Shown here one piece after another: positions 49,421 through 57,682 of a DNA stretch of 64,000 bases. How positions within the stretch are numbered: position 1 is the first letter of the stretch; every line of letters starts with the position of its first letter. The stretch is from Clostridium bovifaecis (GTDB taxonomy: Bacteria > Bacillota > Clostridia > Clostridiales > Clostridiaceae), in the NCBI GenBank assembly GCA_009738435.1, contig CP046522.1:341249-405248 (forward strand). The letters run 5' to 3'. The notes under the pieces were generated by a model. The model worked only from the letters and a program-made list of their open reading frames with translations, did not search any database and was not told where the DNA came from. The position numbers and the translations under genes are program-made.

Positions 49421-50164
49421 ATGAAGGTTATAATTGATGGAAAAGAGTGCGAAGCAAACCGTGGAGAATATCTTTTAGCTGTTGCTAGGAGAAACGGCAT
49501 TGAAATACCTACCCTTTGTCATAGTGATGCCATCCCAGGGCTTGGAAGCTGTAGGCTTTGTATTGTAGAAGTAATTGAAAATGGGTGGTCAAAGGTGGTA
49601 ACCTCCTGCATTTTTCCTATTACAAGAGAAGTTGAAGTTTTGACAAACTCTGAAAAAATTAAGAGAATGAGAAAAAATATCGTTATGCTTTTATCCGCTG
49701 AAGCTCCTAATAGCGAAAAAATTAAAGAATTGAGAGAAGAGTATGGTGTACCTGAACCAAAGAGATTTCATGTAGATAATACAGAAAAATGTATGCTATG
49801 TGGACTTTGTGCAAAAGCCTGCGAAGAGCTTGGCAGCAGTGCAATTTCTACAGTGGACAGAGGGGTTAATAAAAAGGTTTCGACCCCTTATGATGAACCT
49901 TCAGCAGAGTGCATTGGCTGTGGAGCTTGTGCCTTCGTATGTCCTACAGATGCTATAGACATAAAGGATAGTGAAGGTAAAAGAGTGATTTGGGGCAAAA
50001 GCTTTGAAATGCTAAAATGTGAGTGCTGTGGAAAAGAATTTGCTACAAAAGAGCAATATGAATATGCGCATAAAAAGAGTGGAGAAAAAGAATACAGTAT
50101 TTTATGTGATAAGTGTAAGAAAAAATTGAAGGCAGATCAGTTTAAGGAAATATACGGGGTATAG
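49421..50164 (+). CDS. NuoG N-terminal-like iron-sulfur subunit
   Basis: 247 aa. Begins with a plant-type [2Fe-2S] domain (CHSDAIPGLGSCRLCIVEV), then a Cys-rich stretch with two [4Fe-4S] sets (CMLCGLCAKACEELG, CIGCGACAFVC). It ends in an unusual C-terminal zinc-finger-like module (CECCGKEF ... CDKCKKK). It lacks the His-Cys cluster and the molybdopterin domain of full NuoG and the H-cluster of HydA. Such short proteins serve as the third subunit in NuoEFG-type modules. Preceded by AGGAGG; the last gene of the AOR operon. Confidence 0.85.
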   Translation: MKVIIDGKECEANRGEYLLAVARRNGIEIPTLCHSDAIPGLGSCRLCIVEVIENGWSKVVTSCIFPITREVEVLTNSEKIKRMRKNIVMLLSAEAPNSEKIKELREEYGVPEPKRFHVDNTEKCMLCGLCAKACEELGSSAISTVDRGVNKKVSTPYDEPSAECIGCGACAFVCPTDAIDIKDSEGKRVIWGKSFEMLKCECCGKEFATKEQYEYAHKKSGEKEYSILCDKCKKKLKADQFKEIYGV

Positions 50165-50186
50165 GTGACTGGCACTTAAAACATTT

Positions 50187-50230
50187 GGGGTCAGGACACA
50201 ATTTTTATTAGAAAAATTGTGTCCTGACCC
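50187..50230. repeat. Dispersed palindrome family, copy 3
   Basis: GGGGTCAGGACACAATTTTT (50187-50206) with AAAAATTGTGTCCTGACCC (50212-50230); the arms pair perfectly. 22 bp after the last AOR-operon gene; likely its terminator. Confidence 0.8.
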
Positions 50231-50241
50231 TATTCTCTATT

Positions 50242-50366
50242 CTAAGTCACTGCTAGATATTATCTTTGCTTTTATATCTATGTTGTTAGAAAATACGACT
50301 TTACCTTTCACGCGAATCCAAGCCATTTCTTTTGACATAGTTGATAATTTGACAAGTTGAGATTTG
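50242..50366 (-). pseudogene. C-terminal remnant of a PPOX-type flavin protein
   Basis: On the minus strand KSQLVKLSTMSKEMAWIRVK then GKVVFSNNIDIKAK resembles the WIR-G-V-F strand pair of pyridoxamine-oxidase-like proteins. No start or N-terminal part remains. It abuts a dispersed palindrome. Confidence 0.4.
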
Positions 50367-50384
50367 CCATGCACTCTTCGAAAT

Positions 50385-50411
50385 GCTTAATTATTATATT
50401 CATAATTAAGC
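50385..50411. other. 10-bp hairpin
   Basis: GCTTAATTAT/ATAATTAAGC with a 7-nt loop, no T run, upstream of the siderophore operon promoter. Role unknown. Confidence 0.4.
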
Positions 50412-50458
50412 AAAGGTAATGTGAGTATTATAGAAAATTTAAACCCAATAAAAAGTTA

Positions 50459-50488
50459 TTGACATATTAATTTGAGGAATGATAATAT
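50459..50488 (+). promoter_or_regulatory. Promoter of the siderophore uptake operon
   Basis: TTGACA (50459-50464), 18-bp spacer, TAATAT (50483-50488). Confidence 0.65.
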
Positions 50489-50499
50489 ATAATCAAGTG

Positions 50500-50514
50500 T
50501 GAAAATCATTATCA
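50500..50514 (+). promoter_or_regulatory. Fur box
   Basis: TGAAAATCATTATCA matches the 7-1-7 Fur consensus TGATAAT-N-ATTATCA with one mismatch and overlaps the expected transcription start. Predicts repression by Fe-loaded Fur. Confidence 0.8.
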
Positions 50515-50592
50515 ATTACAAAAGAAAGTCAATTTCTTTTACGAGATTCTACATATTCAAATTATAGTGGAAGTTAAAATAGGAGGTAACTT

Positions 50593-51534
50593 ATGATGAG
50601 AAAAAGAAGAATAGTAGGACTAATTACAGCAGCCCTAGTATCTTTGGTTGTTTTAGCTGGGTGTGGTAATAAAGGTGAGGAAGCTAAAAAAGAAAATGAA
50701 ATAAAGGTAGTTAGTACACTAAAAGGAGATGTTAAGATTCCAGCTGCTCCTAAGCGTATAGTTGATATATCAGGAGCTAGTGAAGAGCTATTGATTTTAG
50801 GACATACTCCAGCTGCTACCGCAAACTCGGATTCATATAAAACAGGGGAATTTCCAAATTACATAAAGGATAAAATGGGAGATGCGAAGATTGTTGGATA
50901 TTATATGATGGATACAATGGATATTGAAGCAATATTAGAGGCAGATCCAGATTTAATTATAATGAGTCAAAGACAAGAAAAAATCTATGATCAATTAAAA
51001 GATGTAGCACCTATTGTTATGATGAAAGACTATGTTAATGACTGGAGAGCTAGGATGACAGATATTGCTAAACTACTGGACCAAGAGACTGATATTCAAA
51101 AATGGTTTAATGAATATGATAAAAAGGCTCAAGAGATAGGAAAAGAAATTATTCAAAATAATGGTAAGAAAAGCTATCTAACTGTATTAGCTAGTGGAGA
51201 TCAATTCTTTATTTTTAAGGATTCTGGAATTGGTTCAATACTTTATGATGACATGAAATTAACTAAGCCATCTAATATACCAGATCAAAATGGAATAAGT
51301 TTACCAGTTGTTACTATGGAGGGATTATCCGAAATAGATGCTGATCACATAATAGTTATAGCAACTGAAGCTGATAAAAAGAATTTAGAAAATAGCACTG
51401 TGTGGAAAAACATGAGAGCTGTTAAAGAAGGAAATGTAACTATACTTGATAGCACTCCATATTTTGGACAAGGATATAATCCGATAGGAAAAGAATTATT
51501 ATTGGATTCAATAAAAGCAGAAGTTATAAAATAG
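50593..51534 (+). CDS. Iron-siderophore ABC transporter substrate-binding lipoprotein
   Basis: 313 aa. N-terminal basic region and hydrophobic core ending in VVLAGCGNKG; the lipobox Cys at ~25 anchors it to the outer membrane face. The remainder is a class III (FepB/FhuD/BtuF-type) binding protein: PKRIVDISGASEELLILG, ADPDLIIMSQRQE, and a long central helix. Ribosome site TAGGAGG. First gene of a five-gene Fur-controlled operon; substrate probably a ferric siderophore. Confidence 0.9.
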   Translation: MMRKRRIVGLITAALVSLVVLAGCGNKGEEAKKENEIKVVSTLKGDVKIPAAPKRIVDISGASEELLILGHTPAATANSDSYKTGEFPNYIKDKMGDAKIVGYYMMDTMDIEAILEADPDLIIMSQRQEKIYDQLKDVAPIVMMKDYVNDWRARMTDIAKLLDQETDIQKWFNEYDKKAQEIGKEIIQNNGKKSYLTVLASGDQFFIFKDSGIGSILYDDMKLTKPSNIPDQNGISLPVVTMEGLSEIDADHIIVIATEADKKNLENSTVWKNMRAVKEGNVTILDSTPYFGQGYNPIGKELLLDSIKAEVIK

Positions 51535-51540
51535 TTATTT

Positions 51541-51578
51541 AGGGTGACTTAAGGGACAAAAATACCTTTTGTCATCCT
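51541..51578 (+). other. Intercistronic hairpin
   Basis: AGGGTGAC/GTCATCCT with one G-T pair around a ~22-nt loop, right after the binding-protein gene. Such stem-loops commonly raise expression of the binding protein over the permease. Confidence 0.5.
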
Positions 51579-51613
51579 CTATTGTTTTAATGGGTAGGAG
51601 GATTGAAATACCA

Positions 51614-52645
51614 ATGAATGAATTAAAGTCTATAAATGATCAAAATGGGATGGGTAGAATTGCTGTAACTTCTTTAATAATTATCCTTGGTCTGATTATT
51701 TTGTTTTTGGGGATTGGGTTATCTATCTCACTAGGAGCTAAAGATATAAGTTTAACGACTGTATTTAGCAGCATTTTTACAGGGAAAGAGGAGATAGACT
51801 CTCAGATTATAAGGGATATAAGAATTCCTAGAGCAATTTCTGCTGCATTAGTAGGAGCTTTTTTAGCTGTATCAGGGGCTATTATGCAAGGAATTACTAG
51901 AAATCCTATTGCAGAGCCTTCAATAATGGGAATTACCCAAGGAGCTACATTCACTATAGCTATAGCTTTTGTTATGCAAAAGAGCATAGATAGTGTAGGA
52001 CTAATGATTTTTGCTTTTGCTGGAGCAAGCATCAGTGGATTATTGGTCTATTTTGTAAGTTCTAGATCTATAAAGGGTGTAGATCCAGTAAAACTTGCTT
52101 TAGCAGGAACAGCACTAGGGACGCTTTTAATATCCTTAGCAACAGCGATTGCAATGTATTTTAATTTATCACAACAATTGAGTTTTTGGATTTCTGGAGG
52201 GTTAACTACTGCAAAATGGCAAGGGGTAAAGCTATTGTTTATTGTAGGTATTTTCGGAATCACTGCTGCCATGATAATGTCACCTAAGATAACTATCTTA
52301 AGTTTAGGAGAAGAGATAGCAATTGGACTTGGACAAAAGACTAATTTAATAAGATTTATAAGCATTATAATTGTAATACTATTAAGCGGAAGTGCAGTAT
52401 CCGTAGCAGGAAATATTGCTTTTGTTGGACTTATCGTACCACAAATAGTAAGAAGCCTAGTAGGTCCAGATTATAGATATATAATTCCTTCTTCCATTGT
52501 AATAGGAGCTGTTTTGCTAGTGTATAGCGATATTATAGCTAGGATGATAAATCAGCCTTTTGAAACTCCTATTGGGTCACTGACTGCGTTATTAGGAGTA
52601 CCATTTTTCATATATCTTGTTAGAAAGGAGACTAGAGAACTGTAA
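51614..52645 (+). CDS. FecCD-type iron ABC transporter permease 1
   Basis: 343 aa with about nine to ten helices. Family blocks: RIPRAISAALVGAFLAVSGA, GITRNPIAEPSIMGI and GNIAFVGLIVPQIVR (the ATPase-contact region). The start is uncertain: the frame opens at TTG 51569, but GGAGGA lies at 51597-51602, and ATG 51614 (12 bases away) is the best codon; ATG 51590 precedes the site. The stop overlaps the next ATG by one base. Confidence 0.88.
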   Translation: MNELKSINDQNGMGRIAVTSLIIILGLIILFLGIGLSISLGAKDISLTTVFSSIFTGKEEIDSQIIRDIRIPRAISAALVGAFLAVSGAIMQGITRNPIAEPSIMGITQGATFTIAIAFVMQKSIDSVGLMIFAFAGASISGLLVYFVSSRSIKGVDPVKLALAGTALGTLLISLATAIAMYFNLSQQLSFWISGGLTTAKWQGVKLLFIVGIFGITAAMIMSPKITILSLGEEIAIGLGQKTNLIRFISIIIVILLSGSAVSVAGNIAFVGLIVPQIVRSLVGPDYRYIIPSSIVIGAVLLVYSDIIARMINQPFETPIGSLTALLGVPFFIYLVRKETREL

Positions 52646-53661
52646 TGGACATAAATAATAAGAAAAAAAGATTCACTTGGACCATAACTATACTAGCAAT
52701 TTTAATCTTTTTAACATTTATAATAAGCTTAAATCTAGGATCCTTTTCTATAGAACCATTAGCGGTTATTAAGACCTTATTTGGGCAAGGAACTAAAAAA
52801 CAAGAAATAGTACTTTTTAATATAAGGCTTCCAAGAATAATAATAGCTATATTTGTAGCTGCTGCTTTAGCTATAGCAGGTACGGTTCTTCAAGGTATAG
52901 CAAAAAATGATTTGGCTGATCCAGGAATATTAGGTATTAATTCAGGGGCTGCCTTGGCGGTAGTAATATACATATATTTTATGAATGGAAATGTTTATGA
53001 TGGAATTAGCAATATGACTATATTTACTATGCCTATAATAGCCTTAATTGGAGGAGCAATAGGAGCTTTTTTAATTTATGCCTTTGCATGGAAGAAAGGT
53101 ATAAATTCAACAAGGTTGATTTTAATAGGAATAGGAATAAATGCAGCGTTTAATGCCTTATTAATAGTATTTCAACTTAAATTTACTACTCAAGAGTTTA
53201 ATAGAGTAATGGTCTGGATATCAGGAAGCATATGGGGAACCAATTGGGACTATGTCATAGCAACTTTGCCATGGGTACTGATCTTTATGGTGTTAACCAT
53301 TTATAAAGCAAGGTATTTAGATGTCTTAAATTTAGGTGATGAATTATCCATAGGACTAGGTGTACAAGTTGAAAAAGAGAGAAGATTATTATTAATATTT
53401 ACTGTAGCCCTAGCAGGGGTTGCCACTGCTGTTGCAGGAAGTATTTCTTTTTTAGGCCTTGTTTCACCCCATATAGCTAGAAAATTAGTTGGTCCTAAGC
53501 ATAAGATGTTGATACCAGCCTCAGCATTAGTTGGGACACTAATTCTATTAGTAGCCGATACTATTTCAAGAAATATGTTAGCACCTATAGAAATACCTGT
53601 AGGAATAGTTGTTTCAGTTATTGGAGTGCCATATTTTATTTACTTAATGATAAAAGAATAG
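52645..53661 (+). CDS. FecCD-type iron ABC transporter permease 2
   Basis: 338 aa, homologous to permease 1 (RLPRIIIAIFVAAALAIAGT, GIAKNDLADPGILGI, GSISFLGLVSPHIAR). Two different FecCD subunits form the heterodimeric channel. ATG overlaps the preceding TAA (TAATG), so translation is coupled. Confidence 0.9.
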   Translation: MDINNKKKRFTWTITILAILIFLTFIISLNLGSFSIEPLAVIKTLFGQGTKKQEIVLFNIRLPRIIIAIFVAAALAIAGTVLQGIAKNDLADPGILGINSGAALAVVIYIYFMNGNVYDGISNMTIFTMPIIALIGGAIGAFLIYAFAWKKGINSTRLILIGIGINAAFNALLIVFQLKFTTQEFNRVMVWISGSIWGTNWDYVIATLPWVLIFMVLTIYKARYLDVLNLGDELSIGLGVQVEKERRLLLIFTVALAGVATAVAGSISFLGLVSPHIARKLVGPKHKMLIPASALVGTLILLVADTISRNMLAPIEIPVGIVVSVIGVPYFIYLMIKE

Positions 53662-53676
53662 TTAGGAGAGATTGAA

Positions 53677-54459
53677 ATGAATAGTATAAGAACAAAAAAT
53701 TTATCTATATCCTATGGAAATACAGAGATTGTAAAGGAATTAAATTTAAATATACCTAAAGGTAAAATTACTACAATAATAGGGGCTAATGGATGTGGAA
53801 AATCCACCATATTGAAGACTATAGCAAGAATATTGCAGCCTAAAAGTGGAGTAATCTACATAAATGGTAAAGACATACAAGGTCAAAGTTCAAAAGAGGT
53901 AGCCAAAGCAATGGCGGTTTTACCGCAAACTCCACAAGCACCTAAAGGGCTAACTGTAGATGAGTTGGTAGCCTATGGAAGATTTCCTCATCAAAGTGGA
54001 TTTGGAAAGTTGCAGAAGGAAGATAGAGAAGTTATTGATTGGGCTTTAGAGGTTACAGGGATAAAAGAATATAAAAATAGACCTATAGATGCATTGTCAG
54101 GAGGGCAAAGGCAGAGGGTTTGGATAGCAATGGCGTTAGCACAAGAAACAGAAATACTTCTATTAGATGAGCCTACAACATATTTAGATTTAGCGCATCA
54201 GTTAGAAATTTTAAAGCTGCTAGAGAACCTCAATAAAAAGCAGAAAAGAACAATTGTAATGGTTATACATGAGCTAAACAATGCAGCAAGATTTGCGGAC
54301 TATATGGTAGGCGTTAAAGCAGGAAAGATAGTTTGTCATGGTAGTGCAGAAGAGGTGATGACAAAAGAAAATCTAAAAGAAATATTTAATATAAATGCTG
54401 AAATAGTAAAGGATCCTAGGGACAGTAAGCCAGTGTGCATTACCTATGATTTGATATAG
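53677..54459 (+). CDS. Iron-siderophore ABC transporter ATP-binding protein
   Basis: 260 aa. Walker A GANGCGKST, Q-loop region VLPQTPQAPKGLTV, signature LSGGQRQR, Walker B ILLLDEPTTYLDL and the H-loop VIHELNN are all intact. Of the FecE/FhuC group. 15 bp after permease 2, preceded by TTAGGAGAG. Confidence 0.94.
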   Translation: MNSIRTKNLSISYGNTEIVKELNLNIPKGKITTIIGANGCGKSTILKTIARILQPKSGVIYINGKDIQGQSSKEVAKAMAVLPQTPQAPKGLTVDELVAYGRFPHQSGFGKLQKEDREVIDWALEVTGIKEYKNRPIDALSGGQRQRVWIAMALAQETEILLLDEPTTYLDLAHQLEILKLLENLNKKQKRTIVMVIHELNNAARFADYMVGVKAGKIVCHGSAEEVMTKENLKEIFNINAEIVKDPRDSKPVCITYDLI

Positions 54460-54476
54460 TTTAGGGAGTTGAATTA

Positions 54477-55682
54477 ATGTTTTTTAAAAATAGATTTATA
54501 CAGACAATTATTTTATCAAGTATTTTTCTGCAGCTAGGGGTATGGATTAGAAATTTTTCAGTTTTACTCTTTGTTATGGAGCAGACTAGAAATAATTCTT
54601 CTGCAGTAGCCATGGTTTCGGTGGTAGAACTTCTACCTATATTTTTATTTTCCCTAATCGGGGGTATTTACTCAGATAAGTGGGTGCCTAAAAAAACAAT
54701 GATTTGGTCTGACTTTTTCAGTGGTCTATCAGTTGTTATTATTCTTCTACCGATTAGCTTTGGTGCATGGAGATTAGTGTATTTAATAATATTTATATCT
54801 GCTACTTTAGCACAGTTTTCAAATTCATCTAGAATGAAATTATTTAAGCTGCACCTCAAAGAAGACCAAATACAAATAGGAATGGCAGCATATCAAACCT
54901 TTATGGCAGTATTAGCTATTATTGGTCCTATAATAGGAACCTTTGTATATAAGAAGTTTGGTATCAATACAGCGATAGTGGCAACAGGAATGGCCTTTTT
55001 ATTTTCTGCTGCTGTGCTAAGTTTAATTCCATCAGAAAAGAAAATTTCTAGTAAAAAGGTTGAAAGAAACTTTTGGGTTCAGCTTAAGGAAGGGATATAT
55101 TTTATAAGAGGTGAGAAAGTTTTAACCTTTCTTGGAGGTGCTTTTACTGCATTTGGCTTTGCAGCAGGAGTAATCCAACCTCTTGGAGTTTTTATTGTAA
55201 CAGAGCGATTAGGGCTGCCTAAGGAAAGTTTTCAGTGGCTTTTATCAGTTAATGGAGCAGCTATGCTTATTGGTGGATTTTTAGTTATAATATTATCTAA
55301 AAGAATTAGCCCACAAAGACTGCTGTTTATAGGTCTTATGGTTAATGCTATAAATGTTATTGCTATTGCCTTATCAACCAATTGGCATTTAACTTTAGCT
55401 ATTCAGTTTATTAATGGTTTGTTCACCCCTTGTATTCACATCGGGATAAATACTCTAATCTTAAATGTAACAAAAGAAGAGTTCGTTGGTAGGGTAAATG
55501 GAGTTCTAAATCTTATGTCAATAGCAGCTATGGTTCTAGCTACAAGCTTAGCTGGATTCCTAAAGGTTAGGTTTTCTCTAGTAACTATGTACAGCATATC
55601 ATCACTATTTTTTGTGCTAGGTGTTTTAATGACTGTACCTTTGTTACAAGGGAAAAATAAAGTGATTGTTTCTCTTAAATGA
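54477..55682 (+). CDS. MFS transporter, putative siderophore exporter
   Basis: 401 aa, 12-helix major facilitator. The loop between helices 2 and 3 has the motif GGIYSDKWVPKK (G-x-x-x-D-x-x-x-x-K/R). It is closest in layout to the EntS/enterobactin-exporter-like branch. Co-transcribed 17 bp behind the siderophore ATPase, hence the guess of siderophore export or recycling. No siderophore biosynthesis genes are seen. Ends just before a dispersed palindrome. Confidence 0.82.
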   Translation: MFFKNRFIQTIILSSIFLQLGVWIRNFSVLLFVMEQTRNNSSAVAMVSVVELLPIFLFSLIGGIYSDKWVPKKTMIWSDFFSGLSVVIILLPISFGAWRLVYLIIFISATLAQFSNSSRMKLFKLHLKEDQIQIGMAAYQTFMAVLAIIGPIIGTFVYKKFGINTAIVATGMAFLFSAAVLSLIPSEKKISSKKVERNFWVQLKEGIYFIRGEKVLTFLGGAFTAFGFAAGVIQPLGVFIVTERLGLPKESFQWLLSVNGAAMLIGGFLVIILSKRISPQRLLFIGLMVNAINVIAIALSTNWHLTLAIQFINGLFTPCIHIGINTLILNVTKEEFVGRVNGVLNLMSIAAMVLATSLAGFLKVRFSLVTMYSISSLFFVLGVLMTVPLLQGKNKVIVSLK

Positions 55683-55686
55683 CATT

Positions 55687-55730
55687 TGGGGCCAGGATAC
55701 AATTTAAAGAAAAATTGTGCCCTGACCCCA
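55687..55730. repeat. Dispersed palindrome family, copy 4
   Basis: TGGGGCCAGGATACAATTT with AAATTGTGCCCTGACCCCA; 4 bp after the MFS stop. Convergent with the TPR gene on the other strand. Confidence 0.75.
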
Positions 55731-55747
55731 TTATTTTAGAAAAATAA

Positions 55748-56917
55748 TTAATTACCTAGCATATAGGTTAAGTGATCTCTTGCATCAGTATTATTTGGAT
55801 CAAGCTCCAAGGCTGTTTGCAGGTCTTCGATAGCAATATCAAATTCTCCGACGTTTATATAGTATTCTCCTCTTCTCAAGTATGAGATAGATAAGTCTTC
55901 ATCACTTATATCTCCTACATCAGCTTGTTCAATTGCACTTGTTATAGATGAAATAGCTTCATCATAGGATTTAAGAGTAAAATGCGCAATACTTTTGTAA
56001 TAATAATCATAATAACTAGGACGTATGCTAGTAGATTTATCAAAATCATTTATTGCCTTTTGATATTCTTTTAAGATAAGGTAAGCCGCTCCTCTGCCGC
56101 TATATGCATCAGCAGAATCAGGATTTGCCTCTAAAATAGCATTTAAATCCTTTAATGACTCATCATAATTTTTTAAAGTCATATTTGCTAATGCTCTAAT
56201 TAAGTATTCAGCAGAACTACTAGGGTTAGATAAAATACCTTTATTTAGATCAACTGTGCTCTTAGTTGAGTCATGATTTCTATAATAGAGATAACCCCTT
56301 ACTGAGTAAGCTATAAGATTATTAGGAGAAAGCTCTATAGCTTTATTTATATCTTCAAAACCACTTTCAATAGATGTATATAGTCTAGCAGATGCATAAG
56401 CTCTGTATATATAAGCATCAACATTATTTGTATCTGATTCAAGAACTTTTGTAGCGTTTTCTATAACCTGTTTAAAATCACCAGCTAAAATGTTTTGTTT
56501 AGCTGCATCCAAGTATTTAGATACATCTGATGTAGCTTGTTTAACTTTAAATCTTAAGGAAGAGCTTTCTTTCAATTTAATTTTATTTTTATCATAGATA
56601 TTATCGCTTATTGTTAGCTTATATTCTTCTCCATAACTGTATTTAGCGTTATCAGGTGTTACAATAAGAGATTTTCCATCTGATCCCAAGCTTATTAATA
56701 AGGGCAATAAATTACCTTTGCTATCTGTTACAGAGATTTGCTTTTTCACCGACTCATCAAAAGTAATTTCTTTATTAAATTTTATAGTCCAGACTTTATC
56801 ATTATTTATATTTTCTTTAATTGGAAAATCGAAAGCTTTAGAAATAATGCTTCTTGATGCAAGACTAAATAGTATAACCGAGAAAATTGTCATTTTTTTA
56901 ATAGTTTTTTTCAACAA
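55748..56917 (-). CDS. Secreted Ig-like plus TPR-repeat protein
   Basis: 389 aa. N-terminal signal peptide or anchor (KKTIKKMTIFSVILFSLAS); residues ~30-125 form an Ig-like SbsA domain (WTIKFNKEITFDESV ... SLIVTPDNAKYSYGEEYKLTI). From ~135 there are about six tetratricopeptide repeats with the usual Y-x-x-A, A-x-x-x-L-x-P-N pattern (AIELSPNN, ILEANPDS, ALELDPNN). The protein would be exported and act as a scaffold. The start is TTG, at 56917 or 56914, after AGAGGGGG. It stands alone. Confidence 0.82.
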   Translation of the reverse strand: MLKKTIKKMTIFSVILFSLASRSIISKAFDFPIKENINNDKVWTIKFNKEITFDESVKKQISVTDSKGNLLPLLISLGSDGKSLIVTPDNAKYSYGEEYKLTISDNIYDKNKIKLKESSSLRFKVKQATSDVSKYLDAAKQNILAGDFKQVIENATKVLESDTNNVDAYIYRAYASARLYTSIESGFEDINKAIELSPNNLIAYSVRGYLYYRNHDSTKSTVDLNKGILSNPSSSAEYLIRALANMTLKNYDESLKDLNAILEANPDSADAYSGRGAAYLILKEYQKAINDFDKSTSIRPSYYDYYYKSIAHFTLKSYDEAISSITSAIEQADVGDISDEDLSISYLRRGEYYINVGEFDIAIEDLQTALELDPNNTDARDHLTYMLGN

Positions 56918-57060
56918 AAAATACCCCCTCTTAAACGTCCTTTTAGTTATTATAAAGTTTTTGCATTATACAAGATATTGTACAACATTTTAGGTAGTAG
57001 AAGAATAGTCATAATGTGGTATATTGTAGGAAATCGTGTGTGATTTTTGCTAAATATTGA

Positions 57061-57390
57061 AATAAGTATAGCTATGACAAGAGGGGGGTACTTACATCGG
57101 TACAGAATCCACTAGGAGAAATTGAAAGCTTTAAATGTAGCAAAGTAGGTAACCTTTTAAACTATACAAAACCAGATGGAACAGTGATAAATTATAACTA
57201 TGATATTTTAAACAGAGTTACAGGAAAAAGCTACAGTGGAGCTCAGATTAGTGAAGAAGTCAAAAAAGTAAGCTATGGATATGATGAACTTGATAGAATG
57301 GTTTATGCGGAAGACTATGAAGGAAAAAAACTATTCGACATGTACAACTGTTCTTCTTCCTGGGCCACGCTCATCTTCGATACGTTCTAA
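57061..57390 (+). pseudogene. RHS-repeat fragment
   Basis: No start codon; the frame opens after a stop at 57058-57060 and reads KYSYDKRGVLTSVQNPLGE, KVGNLLNYTKPDGTVINYNY, LNRVTGKSY and VSYGYDELDRM, typical YD/RHS repeats. It runs into unrelated sequence (NCSSSWATL) at about 57345 and stops. It is a broken piece of a large RHS/wall-associated protein. Confidence 0.75.
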
Positions 57391-57462
57391 GCTAATAATT
57401 TTATCAGAACGAGCAAACTTACCATATCCAAGAGGAACCATTACATCTTCCTTAATTTCCAC
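57331..57462 (-). pseudogene. Truncated small conserved gene abutting the RHS fragment
   Basis: On the minus strand, GTG 57462 with AAGGTGAT eight bases upstream starts EIKEDVMVPLGYGKFARSD and KIISLERIEDERGPGRRT. It then ends within a few residues of the RHS junction (stop 57331-57333). A good start and regular codons argue for a real gene whose 3' part was lost in the rearrangement. Family not recognised with certainty. Confidence 0.5.
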
Positions 57463-57545
57463 ATTAAAACATCACCTTTATATATTTAGTGTATACCTAA
57501 AAATTACATTCTTATTTTATTTTTAGTAGGTTCGTCAATTTTATT

Positions 57546-57586
57546 CTTGCTTATACTGGTGCCTTATGGCTTATAATATAAGCAAG
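57546..57586. other. 10-bp hairpin upstream of the sigma-54 activator
   Basis: CTTGCTTATA/TATAAGCAAG enclosing an inner GCC-TTAT-GGC turn, about 100 bp before the activator gene. Could be an operator or a terminator of lost genes. Confidence 0.45.
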
Positions 57587-57682
57587 GGCAGAAAGTTGTA
57601 AATTGGCTGATAAATCCTATAGATAGACAGCTTTTGTTTAAGTTATAGAGCAACCAAAAAGTGTTGATGAAAGGAAGATATA

